DNA of 64,000 bases from Dyadobacter sp. LHD-138 (lineage in GTDB: Bacteria; Bacteroidota; Bacteroidia; Cytophagales; Spirosomataceae), in NCBI RefSeq assembly GCF_030929615.1, contig NZ_JAVFVU010000013.1, positions 124,001 to 188,000 on the forward strand, read 5' to 3'. The position numbers and the translations under genes were made by a program. The notes beneath the pieces were generated by a model. It saw only the letters and a program-made list of their open reading frames with translations, did no database searches and had not been told where the DNA came from. The number at the start of each line of letters is the position of its first letter. The stretch's first letter is position 1. This document shows, in pieces, positions 26,070 through 34,343 of this stretch.

Positions 26070-27416
26070 ATGGCTGTCTTATCCAAAGAAGAAGCAAAAC
26101 AGATCATCGATAAAGTACTGGCCTTTTCTAAGGCTGACGAAATGAGTGCAGGCATTTCCGGAAGCCGTACCGGGAATATCCGTTATGCGAGAAACTCGGT
26201 TTCTACAAGCGGCGAAACGACCAATCTTTCTTTGTCTGTAACATCGGTTTACGGAAAAAAATCGGGGACGGCAACTATCAACGAGTTTGACGATAAGTCG
26301 CTGGAGAAAACCGTGAGACGCGCCGAGGAAATAGCCCAGCTGGCACCGGAAAACCCGGAGTACGTAAGTATGTTAGGATCTCAGAAATATCTGGATATCA
26401 ATTCTTTTGCTGAAAGTACAGCTGCCATTAACCCCGACTTCAGGGCTGAGGCTGCTTTTAAAAGTATTGATCCTTGCATAAAAAAGGGCTTGACGGCTGC
26501 GGGCTATTGGGAAGACAGCACCGGTTTTTCAGCCATAGGAAACAGCAAAGGACTTTTTGGTTACAACAAAGCAACTTCGGTTGATTTTTCGATCACCGTG
26601 AGAACCAACGACGGGTTAGGTTCGGGTTATGCGGCACGTGACTACAACGATGTTTCAAAACTGGATACCGCACTGGCAACAGAAGTAGCAATCCAGAAAG
26701 CACAGGCATCTTCCAAAGCAAGAGCCTTGGAGCCTGGAAAGTATACCGTGATTTTAGAACCGACTGCGGCTGTCGACTTATTGCAAAATATGATGGGCAG
26801 CATGGACGCACGCAATGCCGACGAGGGAAGAAGCTTCTTAGGTAAAAAGGGCGGCGGAACGCGTTTGGGAGAAAAACTTTTTGACGAACGTGTCAATATT
26901 TATTCTGATCCGCAAAATCTGGAAATTCCAGGTTCTCCTTTTGGCGGCGGCGGTGGCCGTTTTGGTGGTGGTGGAGGTGACGGCCGGGCTCAGGAAAAAG
27001 TGGTTTGGGTTGAAAACGGCGTTGTGAAAAATATGTATTATTCGCGCTACTGGGCTGAGAAAAAAGGGGTGAAGGCCATTCCGCCTCCGTCTGGTTTTAT
27101 CTTCGCCGGAGGAACCGAATCTTTAGCGGATCTGATTAAAGGAACGGAAAAAGGAATTCTGGTAACGCGTTTGTGGTATATCCGCGCGGTAGATCCCCAG
27201 ACATTGCTTTACACAGGCCTTACCCGTGACGGGACTTTCTACATCGAAAACGGTCAGATTAAATACCCGGTAAAGAATTTCCGGTTCAACGAAAGTCCGG
27301 TTATTATGCTGAACAATCTGGAAGCGGCTGGTAAGCCGGTGCGCGCCAGTGGTAACCTGGTGCCGCCTCTGAAAATTCGCGACTTCACGTTCACGAGTTT
27401 GTCGGACGCCGTTTAA
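26070..27416 (+). CDS. pmbA: PmbA/TldE-family partner, copy 1
   Basis: A 448-residue PmbA/TldE-type subunit without the HExxxH zinc motif, as expected for the non-catalytic partner. Family marks are 'RYARNSVSTSGETTNLSLSV', 'AQLAPENPEYV', 'DARNADEGRSFLGKKGGG' and 'TRLWYIRAVDPQTLLYTG', and it ends 'IRDFTFTSLSDAV'. Unlike its TldD partner it has no signal peptide. It also carries a glycine-rich insertion (about residues 290-306, two GGGGG-like runs around 'RF') that the second copy lacks. It probably pairs with the TldD encoded just upstream. If that partner is exported through Tat, this subunit would have to travel with it. Confidence 0.92.
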   Translation: MAVLSKEEAKQIIDKVLAFSKADEMSAGISGSRTGNIRYARNSVSTSGETTNLSLSVTSVYGKKSGTATINEFDDKSLEKTVRRAEEIAQLAPENPEYVSMLGSQKYLDINSFAESTAAINPDFRAEAAFKSIDPCIKKGLTAAGYWEDSTGFSAIGNSKGLFGYNKATSVDFSITVRTNDGLGSGYAARDYNDVSKLDTALATEVAIQKAQASSKARALEPGKYTVILEPTAAVDLLQNMMGSMDARNADEGRSFLGKKGGGTRLGEKLFDERVNIYSDPQNLEIPGSPFGGGGGRFGGGGGDGRAQEKVVWVENGVVKNMYYSRYWAEKKGVKAIPPPSGFIFAGGTESLADLIKGTEKGILVTRLWYIRAVDPQTLLYTGLTRDGTFYIENGQIKYPVKNFRFNESPVIMLNNLEAAGKPVRASGNLVPPLKIRDFTFTSLSDAV

Positions 27417-27466
27417 TCAGCGGGATGCAACATTCAGTTTATTTTTCAATCATTATCGAAACTAAA

Positions 27467-27473
27467 AAGGAGG
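27467..27473 (+). promoter_or_regulatory. strong ribosome binding site before a TTG start
   Basis: AAGGAGG stands nine bases before the TTG at 27483. A full Shine-Dalgarno match is unusual in this phylum, where most starts in the window have none. It supports TTG 27483 as the true start of the second TldD copy, because the Tat-type leader begins directly there. Confidence 0.65.
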
Positions 27474-27482
27474 GACTTTAAC

Positions 27483-29120
27483 TTGAACCGACGCGATTTT
27501 ATCCAGATAGCCGGACTTGGTACCGGAGCAATGATGTTACCCGGTTTTGCCAGCGGCAGAACTGTTTCTCCGGAAGCTTTGATGGAGTCGGGGCTTGACG
27601 TTGCCGTGAAAAAACGACTGGCCGATGCAGCACTGAATGCAGCAAAATCAAAAGGTGCGACTTATGCCGACGTGCGGATCGGACGGTACCTTAACCAATT
27701 CGTGATTACCCGGGAAGATAAAGTTCAGAATATCGTTAATACCGAATCTTACGGTGTGGGTATCCGGGTTATTGCCAATGGATGCTGGGGGTTTGCGGCG
27801 GTAGCTGATGCAAAAAGTGATGTGCAGATTGCCAAAGCGGCGGAAGATGCCGTTGCAATTGCGAAAGCAAATGCCAGACTGATGAAAGAACCGGTTGAGC
27901 TGGCTCCGCAAAAAGGGTTCGGGGAGGTAAGCTGGAAAGCGCCGATCAAGAAAAATGCGTTTGAAGTGCCTGTTAAGGAAAAAGTAGATCTGTTGCTGGG
28001 TGTGAACGCCGCCGCACTGAAAAACGGAGCGAATTATGTGAATTCGGTTCTTTTCATGGTGAATGAACAGAAATATTTTGCTTCGACCGACGGATCTTAT
28101 ATCGATCAGGACATTCACAGAATGTGGCCGAACTTTACCGTAACTGCCATTGATCCTGCATCGGGAAAATTCCAGACCAGGAATTCGCTGAGTGCGCCTA
28201 TGGGCATGGGTTACGATTATTTACAAGTCAATCCGAAAGACAAAGTAACTGGCATTACAACCCGCTACAACATGGGTTATGATATGCTTGAAGATATAAC
28301 GTCCGCAGCACAGCAGGCAAAAATGAAATTGGGTGCGAAATCCGTAGAACCGGGAAAGCATGATCTGGTTCTGGATCCATCACACCTTTGGCTGACCATC
28401 CACGAGTCGGTAGGACACCCGTTGGAGCTGGATCGCGTGTTGGGTTATGAAGCTAATTTTGCCGGTACTTCCTTTGCGACTTTGGACAAATGGCAATCGA
28501 AATCTTTCAAATATGGCAGTGATCAGGTTAACCTGATCGCAGATAAAACGCAGGTGGGATCTCTGGGAGCCGTGGGTTGGGATGACGAAGGGGTGAACAC
28601 CAAGAAATGGGATCTGGTTAAAGACGGGATTCTGGTTAATTATCAGGCAATCCGCGATCAGGCGAAAATTATTGGTGAAAAAGAATCACACGGCTGCTGT
28701 TATGCGGATAGCTGGAGTTCGGTGCAGTTTCAGCGCATGGCCAATGTTTCACTGGCATCCGGTAAAACACCGCTTTCTGTTGAGGAAATGATTAAGGACG
28801 TTAAAAAGGGAATTTATATTATCGGCGACGGGTCGTTTTCAATCGATCAGCAGCGTTACAACTTCCAGTTTGGCGGTCAGTTGTTTTACGAAATCAAAGA
28901 CGGAAAAATCGTGGGTATGCTGAAAGATGTTGCTTATCAGTCCAATACGCAGGAGTTCTGGAATTCATGCGTGAAGGTTTGTGACGACAGAGATTACCGT
29001 CTGGGTGGTTCTTTCTTCGACGGAAAAGGGCAGCCTTCGCAGTCGAGCGCGGTTTCTCATGGAAGTTCGACCGCGAGATTTAATGGAGTTAATGTGATCA
29101 ATACAGCCAGAAAGATTTAA
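27483..29120 (+). CDS. tldD: TldD-family metalloprotease, copy 2, Tat-type signal
   Basis: A 545-residue paralogue of the protein encoded at 24366-26009, clearly alike along its whole length. It starts at TTG 27483, directly after a strong AAGGAGG site. The leader 'MNRRDFIQIAGLGTGAMMLP' again has twin arginines. The zinc motif is 'HESVGH' (His307, Glu308, His312). Conserved stretches such as 'STDGSYIDQDIHRMWP', 'ESHGCCYADSW' and the ending 'GVNVINTARKI' are shared with copy 1. Divergence is greatest around residues 240-290, which may set peptide choice. It should pair with the PmbA-like protein encoded 12 bases downstream. Confidence 0.92.
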   Translation: MNRRDFIQIAGLGTGAMMLPGFASGRTVSPEALMESGLDVAVKKRLADAALNAAKSKGATYADVRIGRYLNQFVITREDKVQNIVNTESYGVGIRVIANGCWGFAAVADAKSDVQIAKAAEDAVAIAKANARLMKEPVELAPQKGFGEVSWKAPIKKNAFEVPVKEKVDLLLGVNAAALKNGANYVNSVLFMVNEQKYFASTDGSYIDQDIHRMWPNFTVTAIDPASGKFQTRNSLSAPMGMGYDYLQVNPKDKVTGITTRYNMGYDMLEDITSAAQQAKMKLGAKSVEPGKHDLVLDPSHLWLTIHESVGHPLELDRVLGYEANFAGTSFATLDKWQSKSFKYGSDQVNLIADKTQVGSLGAVGWDDEGVNTKKWDLVKDGILVNYQAIRDQAKIIGEKESHGCCYADSWSSVQFQRMANVSLASGKTPLSVEEMIKDVKKGIYIIGDGSFSIDQQRYNFQFGGQLFYEIKDGKIVGMLKDVAYQSNTQEFWNSCVKVCDDRDYRLGGSFFDGKGQPSQSSAVSHGSSTARFNGVNVINTARKI

Positions 29121-29132
29121 AAAACTGAAAAT

Positions 29133-30470
29133 ATGGCAGTGATATTAACCGAAGCCGAGGCGAAAGCGTTGCTGCAAAAGGTTTTGAAATATTCCAAAGC
29201 GGACGAATGCGAAATCAATTTGTCGGGAGGTAAACGTGGCAATTTGCGTTATGCTCGCAACGAAGTTTCTACCAGCGGGGCGCAGATCAACCAGAATCTG
29301 GTTGTTCAGTCTTCGTTTGGAAAGAAAGTAGGTGTTGCCACGACGAACGAATTTACCGAAGAAGCTTTTGAAAAGGTGGTAAGGCAGTCGGAAGAGCTAG
29401 CCCGCCTTGCCCCCGAAAACCCGGAATACATGGGCGTGCTTTCACCGCAGCAGTATAAGAAATCATCCGGTTTTTTTGACTCCACAGCGAATGTTACGCC
29501 GGATTTTCGTGCAGAAGCAGTTGCCAAGAGTCTTGCATTATCAAGAACGCAAAATCTGGCGGCAGCCGGTTTTTGGGAAGATCAGCACGGTTATTCTGCC
29601 ATGCTGAACTCGAAGCAGCTTTTTGCCTATTATCCGAGCACAAATGTTAACTTTTCGTTGACGGTACGTACGCCTGACGGGACGGGTTCTGGGTATGTGG
29701 CACGTGGGTATAGCGATGTTTCTAAACTGGATATCGAGGCCGCTACAAAAATTGCGATTCAAAAATCAACAGGTTCCTTAGGAGCAAAAGCTTTGGAGCC
29801 TGGGAAATATACGGTTATTCTCGAACCTACTGCGGCTGCGGTTTTACTGGAAAATATTTTCTTTAATATGGATGCCCGCAGTGCCGACGAAGGGCGTTCG
29901 TTTCTGAGCAAGCAGGGCGGAAAGACAAAACTGGGAGAAAAGATCGTGGATGAACGGGTTACTATTTATTCCGATCCGACCCATCCGGATTTGCCGTCGG
30001 CGACGTGGGCAGAAGACGGTCAACCGATGGAAAAGGTTAACTGGATCGAAAAAGGTGTGGTGAAAAACATGGCTTACTCGCGTTACTGGGCTGAAAAGAA
30101 AGGTGCAAAAGCCATTCCGTTTCCGAATAACATGATCATGGCCGGTGGTACCGCTACGCTGGAAGAAATGATCGCGTCGACTAAACAGGGGATTCTGGTA
30201 ACCAAACTATGGTATATCCGGGAAGTTGACCCGCAAACCTTGCTGCTGACAGGCCTGACGCGTGACGGTACTTTTTATATTGAAAACGGGAAAATCAAAC
30301 ACCCGGTAAAGAATTTCCGTTTCAACGAAAGTCCGGTGATCATGCTGAATAATCTTGAAACACTCGGAAAACCTGTGCGGGTGGTTAGTACGGAATCAGA
30401 CCAGAATTATATGATTCCGCCGATGAAAATCCGTGAATTTACATTTTCGTCGCTTTCCGACGCTGTTTAA
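29133..30470 (+). CDS. pmbA: PmbA/TldE-family partner, copy 2
   Basis: A 445-residue PmbA/TldE-type subunit, paralogue of the protein at 26070-27416, with no signal peptide and no zinc motif. Shared marks are 'RYARNEVSTSGAQINQNL', 'ARLAPENPEYMG', 'DARSADEGRSFLSKQGG' and 'TKLWYIREVDPQTLLLTG', and it has the same C-terminal ending. The glycine-rich insertion of copy 1 is replaced by a short ordinary loop ('SATWAEDGQPMEK'). The gap to the preceding TldD gene is only 12 bases, so the two are co-translated. A hairpin that may end transcription follows. Confidence 0.92.
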   Translation: MAVILTEAEAKALLQKVLKYSKADECEINLSGGKRGNLRYARNEVSTSGAQINQNLVVQSSFGKKVGVATTNEFTEEAFEKVVRQSEELARLAPENPEYMGVLSPQQYKKSSGFFDSTANVTPDFRAEAVAKSLALSRTQNLAAAGFWEDQHGYSAMLNSKQLFAYYPSTNVNFSLTVRTPDGTGSGYVARGYSDVSKLDIEAATKIAIQKSTGSLGAKALEPGKYTVILEPTAAAVLLENIFFNMDARSADEGRSFLSKQGGKTKLGEKIVDERVTIYSDPTHPDLPSATWAEDGQPMEKVNWIEKGVVKNMAYSRYWAEKKGAKAIPFPNNMIMAGGTATLEEMIASTKQGILVTKLWYIREVDPQTLLLTGLTRDGTFYIENGKIKHPVKNFRFNESPVIMLNNLETLGKPVRVVSTESDQNYMIPPMKIREFTFSSLSDAV

Positions 30471-30476
30471 ATAGTT

Positions 30477-30511
30477 GATTTACAGCGGGAGATTATATCC
30501 CGCTGTAAATC
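30477..30511 (+). terminator. hairpin after the second TldD/PmbA pair
   Basis: Perfect 14-base arms GATTTACAGCGGGA (30477-30490) and TCCCGCTGTAAATC (30498-30511) with a seven-base loop. It follows the PmbA-like stop by six bases and precedes the DUF4159 gene by 14 bases. The T-run after it is short (GTTTTA), so it could be a partial terminator that lowers, rather than stops, transcription into the MoxR cluster. Confidence 0.65.
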
Positions 30512-30525
30512 GTTTTACCTGACCT

Positions 30526-31143
30526 ATGAAACCTTTTTTCTTCACCCGACTTCAGTATACCTCAGGCAACTGGGATACCGATCAGCGCATGCCTTCGAAC
30601 CTGCTGCATTCGCTGGTGGAGTATACGACAATTCCCATTGATGCGAAGGAAAAAGTGGTGTTGCTGAGCAGTAATGACATTTTTAAAAGTCCGTTTTGCT
30701 ATTTGAGCGGGCATAAGCTGGTAGAGTTTTCACAGCAGGAAAGGGATCATTTCAAAAGATATGTCCAAAACGGAGGGTTTGTTTTTGTTGACGACTGCAA
30801 CCACGATATCGATGGTCTGTTTGCCAAATCTTTTGAACAGGAAATGTCCAGAACCTTTGGTCCGAAGGCGTTGCAGAAAATACCAAACAACCACCCGATT
30901 TATAACAGCTTTTTTCATTTTGAAGACGGTCCGCCAACCACGTCGTTTGAACTCAATGGCTGGGGTGATGATCTCGTGCATGATTATCTGAAAGCAATTA
31001 CAATCAACGGACGGATCGGGGTGTTATACAGCAACAAGGATTATGGCTGCGAGTGGGATTATGATTTTAGAAATAAACGTTTTTTGGCCGTCGACAATAC
31101 CAGGTTCGGGGTCAATATTGTGATGTATGCTTTAACCGCTTAA
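30526..31143 (+). CDS. DUF4159 protein
   Basis: A 205-residue protein without a signal peptide. It matches DUF4159, a domain with a glutamine-amidotransferase-like (class I GATase) alpha/beta fold. Visible parts are 'FFFTRLQYTSGNWDTDQRMP', 'VVLLSSNDIFKSPFCYLSGH', 'YVQNGGFVFVDDCNHD', 'IPNNHPIYNSFFHF' and 'IGVLYSNKDYGCEWDYD'. In many bacteria the domain is part of, or next to, BatA-like membrane proteins in MoxR/DUF58 clusters, as here. Its function is not known, and no catalytic cysteine can be assigned with confidence. Confidence 0.85.
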   Translation: MKPFFFTRLQYTSGNWDTDQRMPSNLLHSLVEYTTIPIDAKEKVVLLSSNDIFKSPFCYLSGHKLVEFSQQERDHFKRYVQNGGFVFVDDCNHDIDGLFAKSFEQEMSRTFGPKALQKIPNNHPIYNSFFHFEDGPPTTSFELNGWGDDLVHDYLKAITINGRIGVLYSNKDYGCEWDYDFRNKRFLAVDNTRFGVNIVMYALTA

Positions 31144-31146
31144 CGA

Positions 31147-32130
31147 TTGGAAACACAGGAACTAACCCATTATAAAGCCTTGGTGGCGAAGCTGCCACTT
31201 CTTAAAAAAGAAATTGGAAAAGTAATCGTAGGGCAGGAAGACGCGATCAATGAGATCTTGATTTCGCTTTTGGCCGGCGGTCATTGTTTGCTGGAAGGTG
31301 TACCCGGCCTGGCTAAAACCCTGATGGTAAAAACGATGTCGGAAGCTTTGCATATGAGTTTCAAACGCGTGCAGTTTACACCGGATCTGATGCCGGGAGA
31401 TATTGTCGGGACGGAAATTCTGGAAGAGGATCATGATACAGGCAAGAAATTTTTCAAATTTAATCAGGGACCGATTTTCGCCAATGTCGTACTGGCCGAT
31501 GAAATAAACCGGACGCCGCCCAAAACGCAGGCAGCCTTGCTGGAAGCGATGCAGGAGAAAAGTGTAACCTATGCCGGAACGAACTATGCACTACCAAACC
31601 CGTTTCTGATCATTGCCACGCAGAACCCGATCGAACAATCCGGAACCTATCCACTGCCGGAAGCGCAGCTCGACCGTTTTCTTTTATACATTAAACTGAG
31701 CTATCCGAGCGAACAGGAAGAGCTGGACGTACTGAAAAATACGACCGGCTTCAAGAGTACCGATATCAACCGGATTTTAAATGATATTGACATCATTCAG
31801 CTTCAAAAACTGACACGTCAGGTACATATCAGTGACGACCAGATCAGTTTTATCAATAAACTGGTTCGCGCAACGAGGCCGGATGGAAGTCCTTCTGACT
31901 ATGTAAAACAATGGTGCGACTGGGGTGCCGGGCCGCGTGCGGGACAGGCGCTGGTACTTTGTGCCAAGGCGAGAGCCGTATTAAATGAACGCTTTTCGGT
32001 CATTCCGGAGGATATTCATACGCTGGCTTTTCCCATTTTACGCCACCGGATTTCTATGAATTTTCGCGCTGAGGCCGAGAATATCACCTCAGACCATGTC
32101 ATCACAGAATTAATTAAAGGATTAAAATAG
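31147..32130 (+). CDS. MoxR-family AAA+ ATPase
   Basis: A 327-residue cytoplasmic AAA+ protein starting at TTG 31147, three bases after the previous stop. No ATG lies near the conserved N-terminus. The AAA_3 core is complete: Walker A '[10 protein letters not shown]', the '[20 protein letters not shown]' insert, Walker B '[23 protein letters not shown]', sensor 1 '[25 protein letters not shown]' region and a lid domain to the end. MoxR ATPases act as chaperones that help assemble or insert metal into partner complexes, usually with VWA-domain proteins. The DUF58 and BatA-like genes that follow are the expected partners. Confidence 0.95.
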   Translation: METQELTHYKALVAKLPLLKKEIGKVIVGQEDAINEILISLLAGGHCLLEGVPGLAKTLMVKTMSEALHMSFKRVQFTPDLMPGDIVGTEILEEDHDTGKKFFKFNQGPIFANVVLADEINRTPPKTQAALLEAMQEKSVTYAGTNYALPNPFLIIATQNPIEQSGTYPLPEAQLDRFLLYIKLSYPSEQEELDVLKNTTGFKSTDINRILNDIDIIQLQKLTRQVHISDDQISFINKLVRATRPDGSPSDYVKQWCDWGAGPRAGQALVLCAKARAVLNERFSVIPEDIHTLAFPILRHRISMNFRAEAENITSDHVITELIKGLK

Positions 32131-32214
32131 CTTTCGGCAATCTGCTATCAGCAGTCGGCTTGTTTCCGCCGCAGTCTGAAAGCCGATTGCCAAAAGCCGA
32201 CCGCCGCCAAAAAA

Positions 32215-33123
32215 ATGCTCTCAAAACGAACCGGACTTCTTGCCGCCGATCTGATTAAACTCGGAAACCTTCAACTGGTTGGAAAACTGGTGAGCGAGGA
32301 ACTCATGCTTGGGGTGCATGCCAGTAAACGGTCGGGCATGGGGACGGAATTTGAACAATACCGTCATTATGAACCCGGCGATGATCCCAAGCGGATCGAT
32401 TGGAAACTGTTCGCCAGAACGGACAAACATCTGGTTAAAGAATCGTCCGCGGAAAGTAACCGGCAGATCCGGTTTTTACTGGACCTTTCCGGATCAATGA
32501 ATTATAGTGAAAAAGAGATAAGCCGTCTGGAATATGCAAAACTTCTGATCGCTTCGCTGGCCTATCTGGGTTATATTCAAAACGACCAGATGAGTTTGTA
32601 TGGATTGCAAAACGGTAAGGTCGAAAGTATTGCAAGCGGCGCGTCTACTTCGGGCAAACAGGCCTTTAACAAGATCTTGTTTGGCTTGCAAAAAACCACG
32701 GCATCCGGAGAATGGAAGCAGGCAAACGACGCGAGCGGCCAGTTGCAATTCCCGGAATTTGCGACAAAGAGCAAAGAGCAGCTGGTGTTTGTTACAGATT
32801 TTCTTCAGGTAGGTGAGGAGTGGCTGACATTGGTAAAATCCATCGCCAGTCCACGGCGTGAAATTGTCATTTTTCAGCTCCTGGGTGACCAGGAAGTGGA
32901 TTTTAATCTGACCGGTTTCTTCCGGTTCCGGGATCTGGAAACGGGAAAAGCAATCGAATTGCAGGCCGAAACGGTGCGGGATAAGTTTCGTGAATCTTCG
33001 AAAGCCTATTTTGCTATGCTGGAAGAAGAGCTGCGGATTCCTTATGTCAATCTGGTTCAGGCCAGGTTAAGTGATCCGCTGGGGATGGTTTTAAAAGAAT
33101 TTTTAACGAGAAGAAAGGGCTGA
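32215..33123 (+). CDS. DUF58 (VWA-like) protein
   Basis: A 302-residue protein of the DUF58 family, whose C-terminal part has a von Willebrand factor A-like fold. Family marks are 'GTEFEQYRHYEPGDDPKRID' and 'WKLFARTDKHLVKE'. These lead into the metal-site-like 'RFLLDLSGSMNYSE' (DxSGS MIDAS motif), then 'LVFVTDFLQVGEEW' and 'EIVIFQLLGDQEVDF'. It has no signal peptide and presumably works at the cytoplasmic face with the MoxR ATPase. Its last base is the first of the next ATG (TGATG), so it is coupled to the BatA-like gene. Confidence 0.92.
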   Translation: MLSKRTGLLAADLIKLGNLQLVGKLVSEELMLGVHASKRSGMGTEFEQYRHYEPGDDPKRIDWKLFARTDKHLVKESSAESNRQIRFLLDLSGSMNYSEKEISRLEYAKLLIASLAYLGYIQNDQMSLYGLQNGKVESIASGASTSGKQAFNKILFGLQKTTASGEWKQANDASGQLQFPEFATKSKEQLVFVTDFLQVGEEWLTLVKSIASPRREIVIFQLLGDQEVDFNLTGFFRFRDLETGKAIELQAETVRDKFRESSKAYFAMLEEELRIPYVNLVQARLSDPLGMVLKEFLTRRKG

Positions 33124-34343
33124 TGAATTTTTTACAACCCTTCATGTTTTGGGGAGCGCTGACGATCGCCATACCCATTTTTATCCACTTCTGGCACCAG
33201 AAAAGGGGGAAGGAACTGGACTGGGCTGCTATGCAATGGCTGATCGACAAAAGCCAGCAGCAAAGCCGTGGGCTGCGTCTCGACGACCTGCCGCTGCTCA
33301 TCGTTCGTTGTCTCCTGGTTTTGCTTTTGACATTTTTAGTAAGTCAGCCTGTTTTAAAATGGCTGGAAAAAACAGACCAGTCGAGCCGGGTCCATTTGGT
33401 AGAGCCATCGGCCTATTTGATTGACAATTATCGTTTTGAACTGGAAACGGCGATAAAAAAGGGAGAAAAAGTTTTTTTGATCAATGGCAACGGAGACGAA
33501 ATCAAAACCTTGTCGTCCATATCGGTTCAGAGAAATAGCGGAGCACTTCATTTGCAGGAGCTGATCAATAAGGTCAGCAAATCCGGCGTGACACTGGATT
33601 TATATCTGCTCAATGATCAGAAATGGATGGATCTGCCCAAAATTTACATACCGAATACCTACACGTTACACACCGCAATCGATTCATCTCAGCACTATCC
33701 ACACAACTATTTTGATTTGGGTGGCGGTAAAAAATTAGCTTTAAATAAAGGAAAGTTGGTTATCCTGGAAGCGGGACAATCTCAAAACATTCCCCGGTTG
33801 GCGTCCAATCCCATTCACACCGGAGCTTTAAACGTGTTGGTTGATTACCAAAATCAGGCAGAACAGCAAACCGTTGAAGCAGCGCTCGGTGCTCTTTCCG
33901 CCGTTTACATGTTACCCATTGATATCGACAAGAAATCTGATAAGGATAACAGGTATGATCTGGTATTGACCGATCAAAAAGTTGATCAGATCAAACCTGA
34001 TGTGCTTTATGTGTTGTCAGGAATGGGTGGGGAAGCGCTTGAAACAGGTAATGCCAATGTCGTTCAGATGCAGGATTCACTTCGGATCCAGACTTCCGAA
34101 ATGGTACATTCAGGCCAGTTGCCGGAGTATCTGGGTGACTTATTGATCCGGCATTTTAATCTGAATGAAAAGCGTGGCGCGTTAAGTCAAAAACAGTTTA
34201 ATTCCCTTTTTGTCAGGGCGAATCCGCCGGAAGAAAATGTGGACGGGAATATTCGGAAGTGGCTTTTGATGCTGTTTATAGGGCTGGTGATGCTGGAACG
34301 GTGGATGGCAATAAAGAAAACGATACAGAAAAGTTATGTTTGA
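33123..34343 (+). CDS. BatA-like membrane protein
   Basis: A 406-residue protein. The N-terminal 80 residues match the BatA/aerotolerance regulator membrane module: a first membrane helix ('FMFWGALTIAIPIFIHFW'), the 'KRGKELDWAAMQWL' loop and a second helix ('LPLLIVRCLLVLLLTFLVS'). The large middle part is not recognised and carries no MIDAS motif. A final hydrophobic segment ('WLLMLFIGLVMLERWM') anchors the C-terminus, so the middle is probably periplasmic. It may link the MoxR/DUF58 pair to envelope targets. It overlaps the next gene by eight bases. Confidence 0.8.
   Translation: MNFLQPFMFWGALTIAIPIFIHFWHQKRGKELDWAAMQWLIDKSQQQSRGLRLDDLPLLIVRCLLVLLLTFLVSQPVLKWLEKTDQSSRVHLVEPSAYLIDNYRFELETAIKKGEKVFLINGNGDEIKTLSSISVQRNSGALHLQELINKVSKSGVTLDLYLLNDQKWMDLPKIYIPNTYTLHTAIDSSQHYPHNYFDLGGGKKLALNKGKLVILEAGQSQNIPRLASNPIHTGALNVLVDYQNQAEQQTVEAALGALSAVYMLPIDIDKKSDKDNRYDLVLTDQKVDQIKPDVLYVLSGMGGEALETGNANVVQMQDSLRIQTSEMVHSGQLPEYLGDLLIRHFNLNEKRGALSQKQFNSLFVRANPPEENVDGNIRKWLLMLFIGLVMLERWMAIKKTIQKSYV

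Noticed and set aside
24366..30470. TldD/PmbA pairs as maturation proteases of a modified peptide (microcin type)
   Set aside because: No precursor peptide, cyclodehydratase or exporter gene for such a peptide was found nearby.
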